From Microcebus murinus (lineage: Eukaryota; Chordata; Mammalia; Primates; Cheirogaleidae): a stretch of DNA of 64,000 bases. Positions 21,915 through 33,849 of the stretch are shown one piece after another; position 1 is the first letter of the stretch; each line of letters opens with the position of its first letter. The notes under the pieces were generated by a model, which saw only the letters and a list, made by a program, of their open reading frames with translations, did not search any database and was not told the DNA's origin. Both the position numbers and the translations under genes were made by a program. The stretch covers positions 65,804,501 to 65,868,500 of the forward strand of contig NC_134117.1 of assembly GCF_040939455.1 (NCBI RefSeq), in the 5' to 3' direction.

Positions 21915-22560
21915 TATTCAACAAATTTTAATTGAATGCGCTGAGTACTAACCTCAGAGTTGGGGACAGATAAGGCAGGCATGTTTCTCCTCTTGTGCAG
22001 TTTACATCTAGTGGAGAGAGAAATACAATACCTGAGTTTCCTTGGTGCGGCTGACCTTAGTCAGGGTGGTCTAGCAAGGGCTCCACAGGAGTGACAGTGG
22101 TGAGAAGAAGCTACACAGGATCTGGGGAAGTGGATTCCAGCACGAAGAAATAACAAGGCAAAGGCTGGAATACACTGGGTGGGCCCACACAGAGAGAGAC
22201 GACGTGGGTGGCCGGAGCACAGGGGCAGTGGCTGAGTGCGCTGGGCATCCGTGGAGCAACAGAAGGGGGATCATACGGGGCCCTGAGATCTGACTTCTTT
22301 TCTAAGAGAAGATGGTGTTCAAGCTGGAAAAAGACATGACCTAGTTTCTGTTTTTCAACTGATCATTCTGTTTGTGAGGAGCAGGGATTACGGGACCCAG
22401 CAAGAGAGGCAGAGAGGAGAGGGGTGGTGGGCCTTGGGAGCACTGTTGCAGGAGCCGCTGCAGGAGGTAGTGGGGCCTGCGTCACAGCGTTGGCTCGGCC
22501 AGCTTTCTGGTTTTGACACGTCACCTTGGCAGGCAGGGCGGAGGCCTGGGCAGGAGTGTG
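21915..22560 (-). mobile_element. L2 LINE 3' end
   Basis: Starts on the left with 'tattcaacaaattttaattg', the reverse complement of the L2 terminus. It continues through 'gtttacatctagtggagaga' and 'aaggctggaatacactgggt' to 'tgatcattctgtttgtgagg' in the coding part. It is diverged and non-functional. This copy and the one at 21541 overlap in L2 coordinates, so they are two insertions or a duplication. Confidence 0.65.
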
Positions 22561-24194
22561 GCTGGAGTTCAGGAACTCCTTAGGGGACAGGGGAGAATCG
22601 AGGAGACTCCAGATTACACAGGAAGTGCAGGGAGAAAGAAATGGATTGAAATGATGGTTGGGGCTTAAAGAAAATAATTCCGAAGTTGCTCCAAAGGAGG
22701 ACTTTGCTATCAGAGGGAGGCTTCACCTCCATGTGCAAAGCCCTGCTGGGGAGGACCAAGCTCTCGCCAGACCTTGTTCTCCCTGTTCTCCTGCCCAGTC
22801 TGCACGTCCCTCCACGTGGAGTAGAGGGCACCCTTGAGGCATGCCTGGGGAAGCTGAGTCAGCTCCCCATGGCAGGACACACCCTCTGCTGTTCCAGGTC
22901 TCTCTTGCACCAAGCAGAGGATAACTCTGGCCTTGACAAGAACTCCCTTTGTAATGGTCTTCCACGGCACCTCCTATGCTGGTGGTGGCTAAAAGTGTCA
23001 AACACCGTAAACGGTATCAAAAGGAGAAAAAAAGCCAGCCATTTTCAAATACTCTGCTGTCTGGAGCCGGGATCCCACAGCCATAAATGGCCGGGCAGGC
23101 ATTTCCATCGCAGTCTCTGTCTCCCAAGCCCATGCACCTCCCCTGCCCCAACCCAGAGGCTGGGACCACGCCCTCAGTGAGGGCTGCTTCCAATTTGGTT
23201 TGCAGCAAACTGTCAACCCTGCAGGCCTAAGTTGGAAGGCAAAGCCCCAGGAGCTCATTCAAGCAGCTTCCTGGATAACCCAGGCCTCCTTTCCTTCTGA
23301 CTGGAGTTTTCCAACACTAGTCTTATATCTGGAATGGGTGTTTTCCCGTTCCAGAGAAAGAACGGTCTGTGGTGGTGAGCTCAGTGACTTTGCATTTATG
23401 CAGGAATGAAAATGCCAGGACTTGGGGAACGCAGGAAAGCCAGGTGAGGTCTCATTTGTTCTAATAAGTAACAAGGAAAATGTGATTGTACTCCTAAGTT
23501 CTAGTCTCTCTGGGTAATTACAGACAGTGTTATATTCTCCAAGATCAAAGGGTGACCGTTTGGATCTGTGTTGCAAATGAGTTACTATACTTTGCAAGCT
23601 AAGTCACTGCTGCTTGGGCTGTTGCGGGGTGGGACAGTGTACTAGGAGCTCTTGGCCTCAGAAAGATGACACAGCAAACCCACTGAGGCAAGAGATGCAC
23701 CTTTAAAAGAAATTGGTAGGCAAAAAAGGGGGTTGAGAATGGAATGCAGGACACAGCTGTACAGAAATTCCAAGTAGAGAGGAGATTTTCAGAAAAATTC
23801 AGCTTGGAAGCTGTTCTTTTATATCAAAGGTAGGTCCATCAACAACCTTAGGGGTATCCAACAACCCAACAACCCAACCCAATAAGGCCTGGGTTATCCA
23901 GGGTTATCCGGGTTATCCTCCACCCCAATGTAGCAGCCAGGAGGGGAAGGTGTTCTGTTGCGGATATTTGCAAAGTGGTTTGGAAGGAAGTGTTGTTTCT
24001 GAAGTCCCAGTGATTACAAGCATCTGTCACTAATAAACAGAAAATGGAGAGAGCTCAAAAAATAGACTTACATTTGCCGAAGTTAGTGCTTGCAAGGCTG
24101 AACTTGAAGCAATTTTAGACAGAATATGAAGACTCTGCAATGCCTGTTTTGTCCCTGATAGAGGAGAGGAAGGACTGGGTCAGTATAGATCAGT
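22561..24194. other. Anonymous non-coding sequence
   Basis: No gene or named repeat is recognised. A plus-strand frame of 164 codons (22686-23180) has no domain and overlaps antisense frames of similar length. A small tandem of GGGTTATCC lies at 23891-23918. Confidence 0.5.

Positions 24195-24230
<36 letters not shown>
24195..24230. repeat. (GT)n microsatellite
   Basis: An uninterrupted alternating GT tract of about 36 bases. Confidence 0.97.
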
Positions 24231-24231
<1 letters not shown>

Positions 24232-26154
24232 TCTTGTGGTCCAAGCCATACCAGGTATGTTATAAATGTAGACATGATTATGCTCATTTGACCAGTAAGG
24301 AACCTGGTGCCCAGAAAAGTTAGCCATCTTGTCCCTGTCGCAGAGAATTGAATCCATGCCTGCAGGAGTCCAAACCACCCTACTATTCATGGATAGGGAT
24401 CAGGGCAACCCGGAGCTGGGCCAGGCAGAGAGGCAGGGCAGACGCCTAGCGAGGAGGCTGTGGAGAACACGAGCAGAGTGGGCACGTTTGCCAGCCTCTC
24501 CTGGCATACTGCCATGTATACTATTGCGTATGACAGCAGATATCAGATTCTTTAGTTTATTACCATATCACTAGTATTCCATAAAATATTAGGAAATGTC
24601 CCACACAGAGGCTTCTGTGCTCAATGAAATTAGAGTTAACATGATTTTTTTTAATCAAGAGGACTTTTCCAACCCTTTAATAGGCTCTCATGCATGATGA
24701 AGAGGAGATAGAGTATGTTCTTTTTCCTAAATATATTTGATCTCGCTACTCCGTTTTTTAGTGGGTGGTCTCTGTTTGCACGGCTGTATCCATGTATCAG
24801 TTTCCTTATTTAGTGAATTGTATATGTAGTTCATTCTATGCAGTGGGCTTTGGGTCTTTTTATTTTTATTTCTCTTGAAAACCATCCGCATGACAAGAGC
24901 TTCTCCACATTTTGTAGACTTTGTCGGCTGCGTGTACAGAGTGGCAGAGAAGGGCAGGGACAAGGCCTTGACGAGGGAGTTGGCGGGTTCAGCTCCCTGG
25001 GAGGAGGGTGCACAGCCTGGAGAAAGGACGTGTTATCTAGAGAAAAAGACGAGGGGAGCAGCTGTGCAGATGGGGGAGTGTGAGAAGGCAAGCTCGGAGG
25101 CGTGAGACTCGTGCAGTGACGCGTAGAATAGATGGGCAGGACAGAAAAGACGGGACGAGTTGGGCCTGCTGTACCGTGACCCTCCATTCACTGCCTGCAA
25201 AAGGATCCCGCTTGAACGAACGGCCGTTCACTGCCGGCTCCCCCTGAGCCATCCTCAGCCAGGGTGCAGTTAGACAGGCTGGGGCTTTGCAGATAAATCC
25301 AGCTCGGCAATTCCTGGTTTGAGACTTTGAGTGAATTCCTTCAACTCTCATCTCTTGACTGCAAAGAACTATTGAGCGGTTTCAGGGAGGTCACGCAGGC
25401 AAGCACAACGCCTGCCTCCTTGCCGGAGGCTTTGCCCCACTTGCCTCTTTGCCTTCCACCCACCTGGCCTCATTTCTCCTTCAAGTCTCTTCCTGTCTTT
25501 ATTTTAAGCTCAGGTGTGTGCAATCCTTGAGGATTCTGGATAACGGCTTTCCTGGTAACTGGGGCTCTGCAGCTCTGAGAACTAATTGTTCCTAACCTGG
25601 TTAGAATCTAAAACTGGAAGCCAGGTGAAAGGAGCCACCCCCCCCCCCCCACCCGGCCGGTCTCCAGGTGGCTCCGGCACAGACAGGAGGCAGCGCCAGG
25701 CCCTCTGGGGACTGATAGCTGCTGTCCCGGTAGATCTGTTTTGCTTTCCACACTTCATTCTGCTCAACAGATTTAAAGAGAAATTTTAACTTTGGTAGCA
25801 GTGTGACATTGGGGAATATTTATTGGTGCATGCGGTTTGTTTTTAGTTTGTTTTTTTTTTTTTTTTTGCCACTTGAGTCTATGTGTTACATACTCTTTCA
25901 AAATGTGAATCAAAACTTCCATTGTATACTTTTTTATGCCATTATGTTTCATGATGCTGTCTGTTACAGCAGAGCCAAAAAAAGCTGGAAGGTCTGAAAT
26001 GGCTGTCGTCAACTTTTGAAATTCTGGACAGATGATTTCAATCTATCTGAATGAACAATGGATTATTTAGGAGAGTTGCTAAGCTGTTAACCTTGGAGAA
26101 CACTGCGCTTTAAAAAATGTTGAATGAATAAAATCTGAAGACTTATTATTTTCC
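24231..26154. other. Anonymous non-coding sequence
   Basis: No gene or named repeat is seen. Homopolymers lie at 25637-25650 (C) and 25851-25867 (T). The block shifts from GC-moderate to AT-rich at about 25.8 kb. Confidence 0.5.
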
Positions 26155-27340
26155 CTTTGATTTATAAATGTGATATATTCTTTGCAAAAACTGGAAATGC
26201 AGAATAGAAAACTACATCTCACCAATATTAAATTAAGGCATATTTTCTTATTTTCTAAGTTAGTCTCTGTTTCTGTCTCTCTCTTCCACCTCTCATAAAT
26301 CAACAGGTGATTAGACTATATATATGCATTGGTTCCATTTATTTAAGATTATATAGTGAAGAATTTCTACCTCATTAAATAATCTTCTGTTTATGATGCT
26401 AATAGCTATTTTACCCCATAGATGTATTATAGATTTTTTTAAACCTATCTCTTAGTGCTACATATCTTTATTGTTGGATGTTTAGGTTGCTGTTTATTTT
26501 TTTGGTATTGCAACTATCACTGTGATGACCATCATTGTACAAATATCTCTGCGTAATTATTAATTACGCAGAGATATTATTTCCTTGAGGTTGTTTTTAA
26601 AAGAGCATGATCTGATTAAATGCACTGGATCTCGAGTTCCAAATGGCTCTCCAGAGAGGCAGCACCAATTTGTACCCTCATCCAAGACTGATGGCCTTTC
26701 CTCAACGCTTCCCTAACCTGGGCACAAGAGAACACACAGCAAGGCAAAAAGACAAACAATGGAACTCTGCGGATTTGATACGTGCACTCACGTCATCTCA
26801 TTATCGTGCCATGTTCCATCTCTTTGATTTCACATGAGCTTGACTATTTTATGTAGTATTTATTTTCCATTGATTTTCTTATTGTATATATTGGCTGATT
26901 CATGGCCTTGTGCCCTTTTGTCTATTGGAGTGTTCACTAAGATGGAGCAGCCCTCCTGCTCTCGCTCTCTCTCTCTTTCCTTCATAAATGAAATATATTA
27001 AGCTTCATCTGGCATATAGGTTATGCGTATTTTTCCTATTTTGTCACTAGTCTTTTAATTTTGTTTATGGTGGTGTTTTTAGATGTCCATAAGTTTATGT
27101 CTTGTGTGGTAAAATCAATCAGACATTTTATTTACTGTTCCTTCATTGGCTTTTATGGATGCCAAGACCTTTCTGCTGTAAGATCTGTTAGCTATTTACT
27201 TCTGTTTTCTTTGATGGTTTATTTTCTCAGATTTAGCTTGTTAATTGTTGAAATTTATTTTAATGTGTGGCATGAGATAGAGATCTAATTTATTATTTTT
27301 GAGTGTTTGAACAATTGTCTCAGTATTATTTATTAAATAA
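26155..27340 (+). mobile_element. L1ME-type LINE 3' UTR
   Basis: Ordered landmarks include 'tattctttgcaaaaactgga', 'attgcaactatcactgtgat', 'catcattgtacaaatatctc', 'aaatggctctccagagaggc', 'caccaatttgtaccctcatc' and 'cccttttgtctattggagtg'. These are the positions of an old L1ME/MC 3' region. An unusual 37-nt palindrome sits at 26542-26578 where the consensus would have 'atatctttgcg'. Confidence 0.7.
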
Positions 27341-27515
27341 AAGTTTCTTTTTACACTGGTTCCAAATGCCTCTCTTTTCAAACAAGCAGTAGCTTGTTCA
27401 CTTTCTGAATTTGTCAATTTTTTCTCCCATTAGTACCTTTTAGTTCTTTGTTAGGGCCACGTTTATGTCACTGGAAATGTGTAACATATGGTACTCTTCT
27501 TTATAAAAGGAGATG

Positions 27516-27850
<335 letters not shown>

Positions 27851-27861
27851 AAAAGGAGATG

Positions 27862-28339
27862 TTTTTCTTTCTTAATTCTTATGATGAAATATATTTATTT
27901 TGGTGAACTCCTCAAAAACTTCATTGCAATTTTGATTAGATTTCCATTAATATGCAAAATAATTCTGCACTTAATTTTCCATGTATATTTACGATAAACA
28001 TTTCTGTTATTTAAGCTTTCTTTTATTAATAATTTTACAAAAAAATTAGTCATTTTCTTTATAAAGTTTCTTCATATATCATGATTAATTGACCATTAGT
28101 TGCTTTCCTTTGTTGCTATTATGATTTTTTTTTCTTGCATTCAATTTTCAGATTCTTTTTTCTGGTGTATAAAAACGTAATGGCTTTAGCATATTTATTT
28201 GTAATTATCTAACTTACTGAGCTCTCTTACTGGTTCTAATTTTTTTTGTTGTTAATTTTTTGAAAATAAGAAATTTTATATAGATATATGTTTATAATAT
28301 ATAGGTGTATATATTTATCGATGATACTTTATTTTCTTA
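27862..28339. other. AT-rich non-coding sequence
   Basis: Very AT-rich. It may include antisense LINE text, but I cannot place it. No gene. Confidence 0.45.
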
Positions 28340-28620
28340 TTTTTGGTTAATGGGTATAAAAATGCCATTTCATTGAAGAAATAAATTCTAGTATTCACTA
28401 GTACAGAGGGAAATTATAATTAACAATAATTTATTGTGCATTTAAAAATATTTAGAAGCAAATAATTCTAATATTACCAACACAAAGAAAAGATAAATGT
28501 TTGAGGTGATGGATATTCCAATTATGAAATTTGATCATTACATAGCCTATGCTTATATCAAAATATCACATGTACCCTCAAAATATGTATAACTATGATA
28601 TGTCAATTAAAAAGTATACC
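28340..28620 (+). mobile_element. L1 (L1PB/L1MA-type) 3' UTR end
   Basis: 'ttggttaatgggtataaaaa', 'ataatttattgtgcatttaa', 'tttgaggtgatggatattcc' and 'tatcaaaatatcacatgtac' run in L1 3' UTR order, ending in an A-rich tail 'tcaattaaaaagtata'. Confidence 0.8.
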
Positions 28621-28639
28621 CCCCCACACACATACACAC

Positions 28640-29280
28640 ACAAGGAATTCCCAAACAGTGACAAAATAATGGCAGTCTTGGCAGGCACACATTTTTGGCT
28701 CCTGAGTTTAATGGAAATGCTTTGAAAGTGAATCTTAAAGAATAATGTCTGATGTTGGCTTGGGGTATATAATTCTTGTCACATCAAAGAAATAGGCTTT
28801 AATTTTTAGTTTTACCAAGAGGGTATTTTTCCCTACTATGACTAGGATGCTGATTTAATCAAACACGTTTCCTGCTTCTGTCCAAGTAATAATGTGGGTT
28901 TCTTTTCATAACTTATTGATATACTACATATTAATATTTTAATAGATTTACAAATGTTAAACATTCTTTGTATTCATGGCCCATTATTTACATAGTCATA
29001 TTGTGTATTTATTTAAATATATTATAAATTCAATTTTACAAATAATTGCATTTATATTTGCAATTGATTTATGGTTTTCCTTTATTTTGTACTCCTTTTT
29101 CAGCTGTTTAGAAAATAGTTGAAGTATATCCTTTTAGGAGATTTAAAAGGACTCACCTGAGAGACTATCTGTGCCCATGACCTCTTACAGACTTAATTCT
29201 TTAATAACATTTTCAAATTTTTCCCTATGTGTAAAACTTAAAGTTTCCCATTTCTTTAAGATTTCTAAATTCATATATAT
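28640..29280 (-). mobile_element. L1 ORF2 remnant, antisense (tentative)
   Basis: The plus strand resembles reverse-complemented L1 ORF2 reverse-transcriptase sequence: 'accaagagggtatttttccc', 'aacttattgatatactacat' and 'gttaaacattctttgtattc'. All reading frames are broken. Limits are approximate. Confidence 0.5.
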
Positions 29281-29284
29281 GGAT

Positions 29285-29578
29285 TTAAAAAAAAGTGTCC
29301 CAGATGGTGTGCATCACACCCATTAGGTGTGAATATACCCATTATACCCATCTCCCCCCCACCTGCCCAATACCCGATGAATGTTACTACTATGAGTGCA
29401 CTTAAGTGTTGATCAGTTAATTCCAATCTGATGGTGAGTACATGTGGCGCTTGTTTTTTCATTCTTGTGAGGATAGACACATTTAAAGCTCTGACTTGGG
29501 TAGGGCAAAGGCAATTTATGTAAACTAAAATTTGTGCCCCTGTAATATGCTGAACTTAAAAAAATAAAATAAAATTCT
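29285..29578 (+). mobile_element. L1 3' UTR, strepsirrhine type, 5'-truncated
   Basis: 'tgcatcacacccattaggtg' and 'ttcattcttgtgaggataga', ending 'cccctgtaatatgctgaac' plus an A-rich tail 'aaaaaaataaaataaaa'. The same terminus is present inverted at 12038-12174. It is short and non-coding. Confidence 0.75.
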
Positions 29579-29743
29579 CTATTTTACAAAAAGTCTCTGC
29601 CTCTTTATTTGTCATTTGCTAATTCTAATATTGGGCACACAAGCTTTCTTTCTCTTTTTTATTGCATGTTTTATATTTTTATTTCTTCCTCAAATTCAGT
29701 CTTTTAATTTATTTGTTAATTCTGCTATTTTCTGTTTTATAAA
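29579..29743. other. AT-rich spacer
   Basis: Nothing recognised. Confidence 0.5.
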
Positions 29744-29745
29744 TA

Positions 29746-30084
29746 CAGTCATCCCTTGGAGTCCTTGGGGAATGGGTTCCAGGACCCACCACCCCCTCAC
29801 ACTCACCTGCCAAAACCCAAAGGTGCTCAAGTCCCTTATGTATTGTACTGTAGCATTTGTGTACACCCTGTGCACATCTTCTCACATACAGCATCCTAAA
29901 TCACTCTAATTACTTGCAGTCCCAAATACAATGCAAATTCTATGTGAATAGTGGCTATACTGTATTGTTTTTTATTTCTATTGTTTATTTATTGTGGTAT
30001 TGTTATTTTTAATTTTTTTCCAAATATTTTCGATCCACAGTTGGTTGAATTTGCAGGCGTGGAAGCCATGGATAAGGAGGACTG
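29746..30084 (+). mobile_element. MER2 / Tigger2-type DNA transposon (MITE-like)
   Basis: Left end 'cagtcatcccttggagtcct' and right end 'catggataaggaggactg' are imperfect inverted repeats. Internal landmarks 'atgggttccaggacccacca', 'ctcaagtcccttatgtattg' and 'attttcgatccacagttggt' are in MER2 order. A TA precedes the element, as expected for pogo/Tigger insertion. It is a non-autonomous internal-deletion derivative and non-coding. Confidence 0.9.
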
Positions 30085-30095
30085 ACTATAATTTC

Positions 30096-31260
30096 AATCA
30101 TGCACCGAATGATGAGGTTTCTATCAATGATGATCATGGTCCCGTAAGATTATAATGATGCTGAAAAACTCCCATTGCCTGGTGACATTGTAACCATCAA
30201 AACACGGTAACGTCCTAGTGCAATGCATTGCTCGTGTGTGTGTGGCAGTCCTGGTGTAAACAAACCTACTGCACTGCCGGTCCTATACAAGTACAGCAGG
30301 CACAGCTACGTACAGGACACGATACTTGATAAGGATAGTAAATGACTGTTACTGGTTTATGTATCTGCTGTACTATATATTTTATCATTATTTTAGAACA
30401 TACTCCCTCTACTTATTAAAAAAAGGTTAACTATAAAATAACCTCGGACAGGTCCTTCAGGAGGCTTTCCGGAAGGCTCCATGCATGTTATTGCCCCAGA
30501 AGACCTCCCAGTGGGACAGAATGTGGAGGTGGAAGACACTGATATTGATGATCCTGACCCTATGTAGATCTAGGCATATGTAGGTGTTCATGTCTCAGTG
30601 GTTTATAAAAGGGTATAAAAAGTTAAAACAGATTTAAATAGAAAAAAAGCTAATAGAATAAGTGTGTAACAAAAGGAAATATTTTTGCATAGCTATGCAG
30701 TGTGTTTGTGTTTTAAATTAAATGTTATTACAAAAGAGTCCAAAGTTAAATTAAAAAGTTTATAAAGTAAAAAAGTTATAGTAAGCTAAGGTTAATTTAT
30801 CGTTGAAGAGAGAAAAAATTTTAAACAAATTTAGTATAGCTAAAGTGTACAGTGTTATCTAAAGTCTACAGTGGTGTTCAGTGGTGTCCTAAGCCCTCAT
30901 ATTAACTCACTGGCTCACCGGAGCAGCTTCCAGACCTGCAAGCTCCATTCATGGGAAGTGCCTTATAGAGATGCACCATTTTTGATCTTTTTTTAATTGT
31001 ATTTTTTACTGTACCTTTTCTATGTTTAGATATGTTTAGTTATACAAATACTATTGTGTCACAATGGCCTGCAGTGTTCAGTATAATAATATGCCGTATA
31101 GGTTTGTAGCCTAGAGCAACAGGCCTTACCATATAAGGTAGGTGTGAAGCAGGCTATGCTGCCTAAGTTTGTGTAAGTACATCCTATGGTGTTTGCGCAA
31201 TGATGAAATCACCTAAGGGTGCATTGCTTAGAATATATCCCTGTCATTGACACATGACTG
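30096..31260 (+). mobile_element. Tigger1-type (pogo) DNA transposon, internally deleted
   Basis: Ends 'caatcatgcaccgaatgatg' and, at the right, '...gacacatgactg' form diverged inverted repeats. Inside, 'ggtcccgtaagattataatg' and 'gtgtaaacaaacctactgca', then 'gcttccagacctgcaagctc' and 'tatgtttagatatgtttagt', follow Tigger1 order. It keeps only the last part of the transposase gene. It starts just 12 bases after the MER2 element ends. Confidence 0.88.
30448..30567 (+). pseudogene. Tigger1 transposase C-terminal remnant
   Basis: Thirty-nine open codons followed by TAG encode an acidic tail. It begins TGPSGGFPEG, has a central MHVIAPEDLP and ends EDTDIDDPDPM. This is the expected C-terminus of the pogo-like Tigger1 transposase, which in the intact protein has an N-terminal DNA-binding part and a DDE catalytic core. 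Both are missing here, so it cannot act. No initiator ATG or upstream coding sequence remains. Confidence 0.85.
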
Positions 31261-31767
31261 TGCTTTCGGTTGTCTTTATTATTTCATTTTTCTTAGATGT
31301 CTTTTTTAAAGATTTCTTTAGTCAAATAGTTCATTTCCTTTTATTTTTTCTAAAGCAAGACATTTGAATTAGAAATTTGGCCACATCTGGCATGTATATA
31401 CACGTATGATAATAATCTCCATCATGTTGTTTTTTCAAAAAATAATTTATAATTGATATTTTTATTTTCTTTTTTGTCCTCAAAATGGCAAAGCATTTAA
31501 GAACTAAGCATTTAAAACCTGAAGATGTGTTGGTAGTTTTTTTTTTCAGGCATGTTTAAGTTATATAATATTCAATCCAAATGTATTAAAATATATAACC
31601 CTTTTAGAAATTTCTTTTTGTATAGTAAGAAACAAAAAGTCACTCCTCATAGAGGATATACTTTTTCCTCTTTTCATGGTGAAAGTCATTGAAATTATAC
31701 CCAGAAAACCACATCATGAGACACTAAAAGGGCATTCCTTTGTCGGAGAAAAGTATTTGAAGACAGG
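31261..31767. other. AT-rich non-coding sequence
   Basis: No element that I can name. T- and A-rich with no long frames. The last five bases, acagg, are the target duplication of the next element. Confidence 0.5.
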
Positions 31768-32199
31768 GACTGTAATTTGAATGTCTTCTCTAACACTCAT
31801 GCTGAAAGTTAATCCTCAGCAGGGCAGTATTGAGAGGTGGGGCCTTTAAGGGGCTACTGGGGTCGTGAGGACACCTCATGAATGGATGATTCCATTATGG
31901 ATTAATGGATTAATAGGTTAATAAATTAATGGCATATCATGGGAAGGGAACTGGTGGCTTCATAAGAAGAGGAAGAGAGACCTGAGATAGCACATTAACA
32001 GGCTCAATCCTCTCTCCATGTGATGTCCTGCGCCACCTTGTAACTCTGCAGAGTCCTCACCAGCAAGAAGCCCTCACCAGATGGGGCCCCTTGACCTTGA
32101 ACTTGTCAGCTTCATAACTGTAAGAAATAAATTCCTCTTCTTTATAATTTACCCAGTTTTGGGTATTCTGCTTTAAGCAACAGAAAATGGACTAATACA
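31768..32199 (+). mobile_element. ERVL-MaLR solo LTR (MSTA/MSTB-like)
   Basis: 'agtattgagaggtggggcct', 'ataagaagaggaagagagac', 'catgtgatgtcctgcgccac' and 'caagaagccctcaccagatg' with terminal 'ggactaataca' are ordered MST LTR landmarks. The five-base repeat acagg at 31763-31767 and 32200-32204 is the target duplication. No internal sequence remains, so it is a solo LTR left by recombination. 'aagaaataaattcctcttct' is its old polyadenylation region. Confidence 0.92.
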
Positions 32200-32204
32200 A
32201 CAGG

Positions 32205-33562
32205 TAAGTCCCATTTTTATATATTTGAAGAAACAAGTTTCAGAATAAATTCTTTAATATGGGAATCTTGCTGTATAGTTGGATAAAGGTATAGATGCCG
32301 CTAAGATGCTTCAGTTTAGAGTGTTTACTAGATGATCTTTCTATAATTAAATGCACAAAGCACATGGTGTGTGTGTTAAGCCAACCGAATGCATTTTCTC
32401 AATGTATTAGAGAAGATAATTTTCCGATATTACATTACTTCTTTAGTTACAATTTTTAAAATCCCACTGTTTTATGAAGAAAGGGGTTGGAAAATTGCTT
32501 CAGTGCAGCTACAGATGGAGCAGCTGCTTCTACTGGAATGAAATGTGTCCCAGGGTAAGTCATGAATTGTACATGTGAAATGTATCCATTGTTTCCATTG
32601 TAGGTAAGGAGGTGTACCAAGTTGCAACCAGATGGCTCACTGACGTGTTGAAAAAAAACAGTGGTAGAATCTTCATAATGCACCCAAGAGGGCAGTGACA
32701 TCAGTATTATGTGTACCCTCTCAGAGAAGAGTTGGTTATCTCGTGGCAAAATGTTTTAAAGATTTCCCAAACTTAAAGATAAGTAAAACACATTTTTTCC
32801 CCATACAGAAGGATAAGCAATCCAAATTTGATGACATTTTGTCCAACAGATATTTTTGAAAAAACAAACACATTTCATCTGTCCCTTCAAGGTAAAGGTA
32901 ATAATGTTTTAACAACAAGTGAGATACTGTTTTTTCGACAGAAACTTGAGCTAAGGAAAGAGCATTTTGAAAACAGATGTCTGGAATGTTTTATTCTTAC
33001 ATAATTTTCCTACTGAAAACAATATATGTCACTTACAATATTTACCACATATGCATATTCAAAAACCTTGGAATAAAAAAAAAGTCTAATTTATTTCAAA
33101 AAAATCATTCAAAGAATTTTGTTGCTTTTGAGCTTATTTGGTTAAAAAAAATCAAAACACATTACTTTTCAATTATTTGGCATGAATAACAGATTGACAG
33201 CTGGGATGGTGGAAATTTACTAACAGAATTTCAGCAAAAAACTTTGCATAATGGATTCAGGAAGTGTAGCCAACAGTGTGATTCTTCTGTGTGGTTCTGT
33301 AGGTTTTTGTCAGTAGCTTTTTGACTATGGAAACCATTAAAACTAATATTGACGTACACTGAATTTAAAATCTGACTTTTGGAATAGTGTCACAGAAATT
33401 TTCAAAAAGCAGTGAAACATATTCAACCCCATTGCCTTCTCAAGGCTATTTCCTTCAAATGCTAGGTCATGTAGAACGCTGATGTATGCTGAATGGATGG
33501 TCCAAACTTGGCCTTCTCAGCATCTTTTATCGGCACTCTTGAGATAGTTTGAAAACCACTGT
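32205..33562 (-). other. Anonymous block with antisense open frames and a hAT-like end
   Basis: On the minus strand, frames 32456-32749 (97 codons) and 32736-32918 (60 codons) lie next to each other and overlap slightly. The peptide contains SLPSWVHYEDSTTVFFQHVS and TYPGTHFIPVEAAAPSV. I do not recognise a family. The block's right edge, on the minus strand, begins cagtggttttcaaactatct, which looks like a hAT terminal repeat, but I find no matching partner end. It could be a decayed transposon, a retrocopy 3' UTR, or unique sequence. Confidence 0.3.
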
Positions 33563-33849
33563 ACAGCCTTATTTTTTATTTTCTATTTTATCTTTTAAAG
33601 ATGATAAGTGGCATAGAATTTAATGCAATGTAATAGTTTTTTTTTTTCCCAAAGCATTTCCTTTATTTCCAATAGATTTTGCTTTGTTGTATTTAATGCT
33701 ACATTACTCGGCATATAAGTTTTTTTCCTGTTAATGTTAGAATGTCATTGTAGAATGTACCTTCACCAAAGGTAAAATAATCCTATTTGTTCAGTTCAAT
33801 GGTTTTCGTTGGTTTGGAATTTATGTTTGGAATTTATGTTGGAATGAAA

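Noticed and set aside
21647..21931. W-M-D-G or H-P-S repeat proteins
   Set aside because: They are frames of the TCCA array.
22686..23180. Plus-strand frame of 164 codons with antisense partners
   Set aside because: No domain and no promoter. Overlapping frames of about 90 codons on the other strand show that stops are simply rare here.
23891..23918. Interstitial telomere repeat
   Set aside because: The unit GGGTTATCC is not TTAGGG and there are only three copies.
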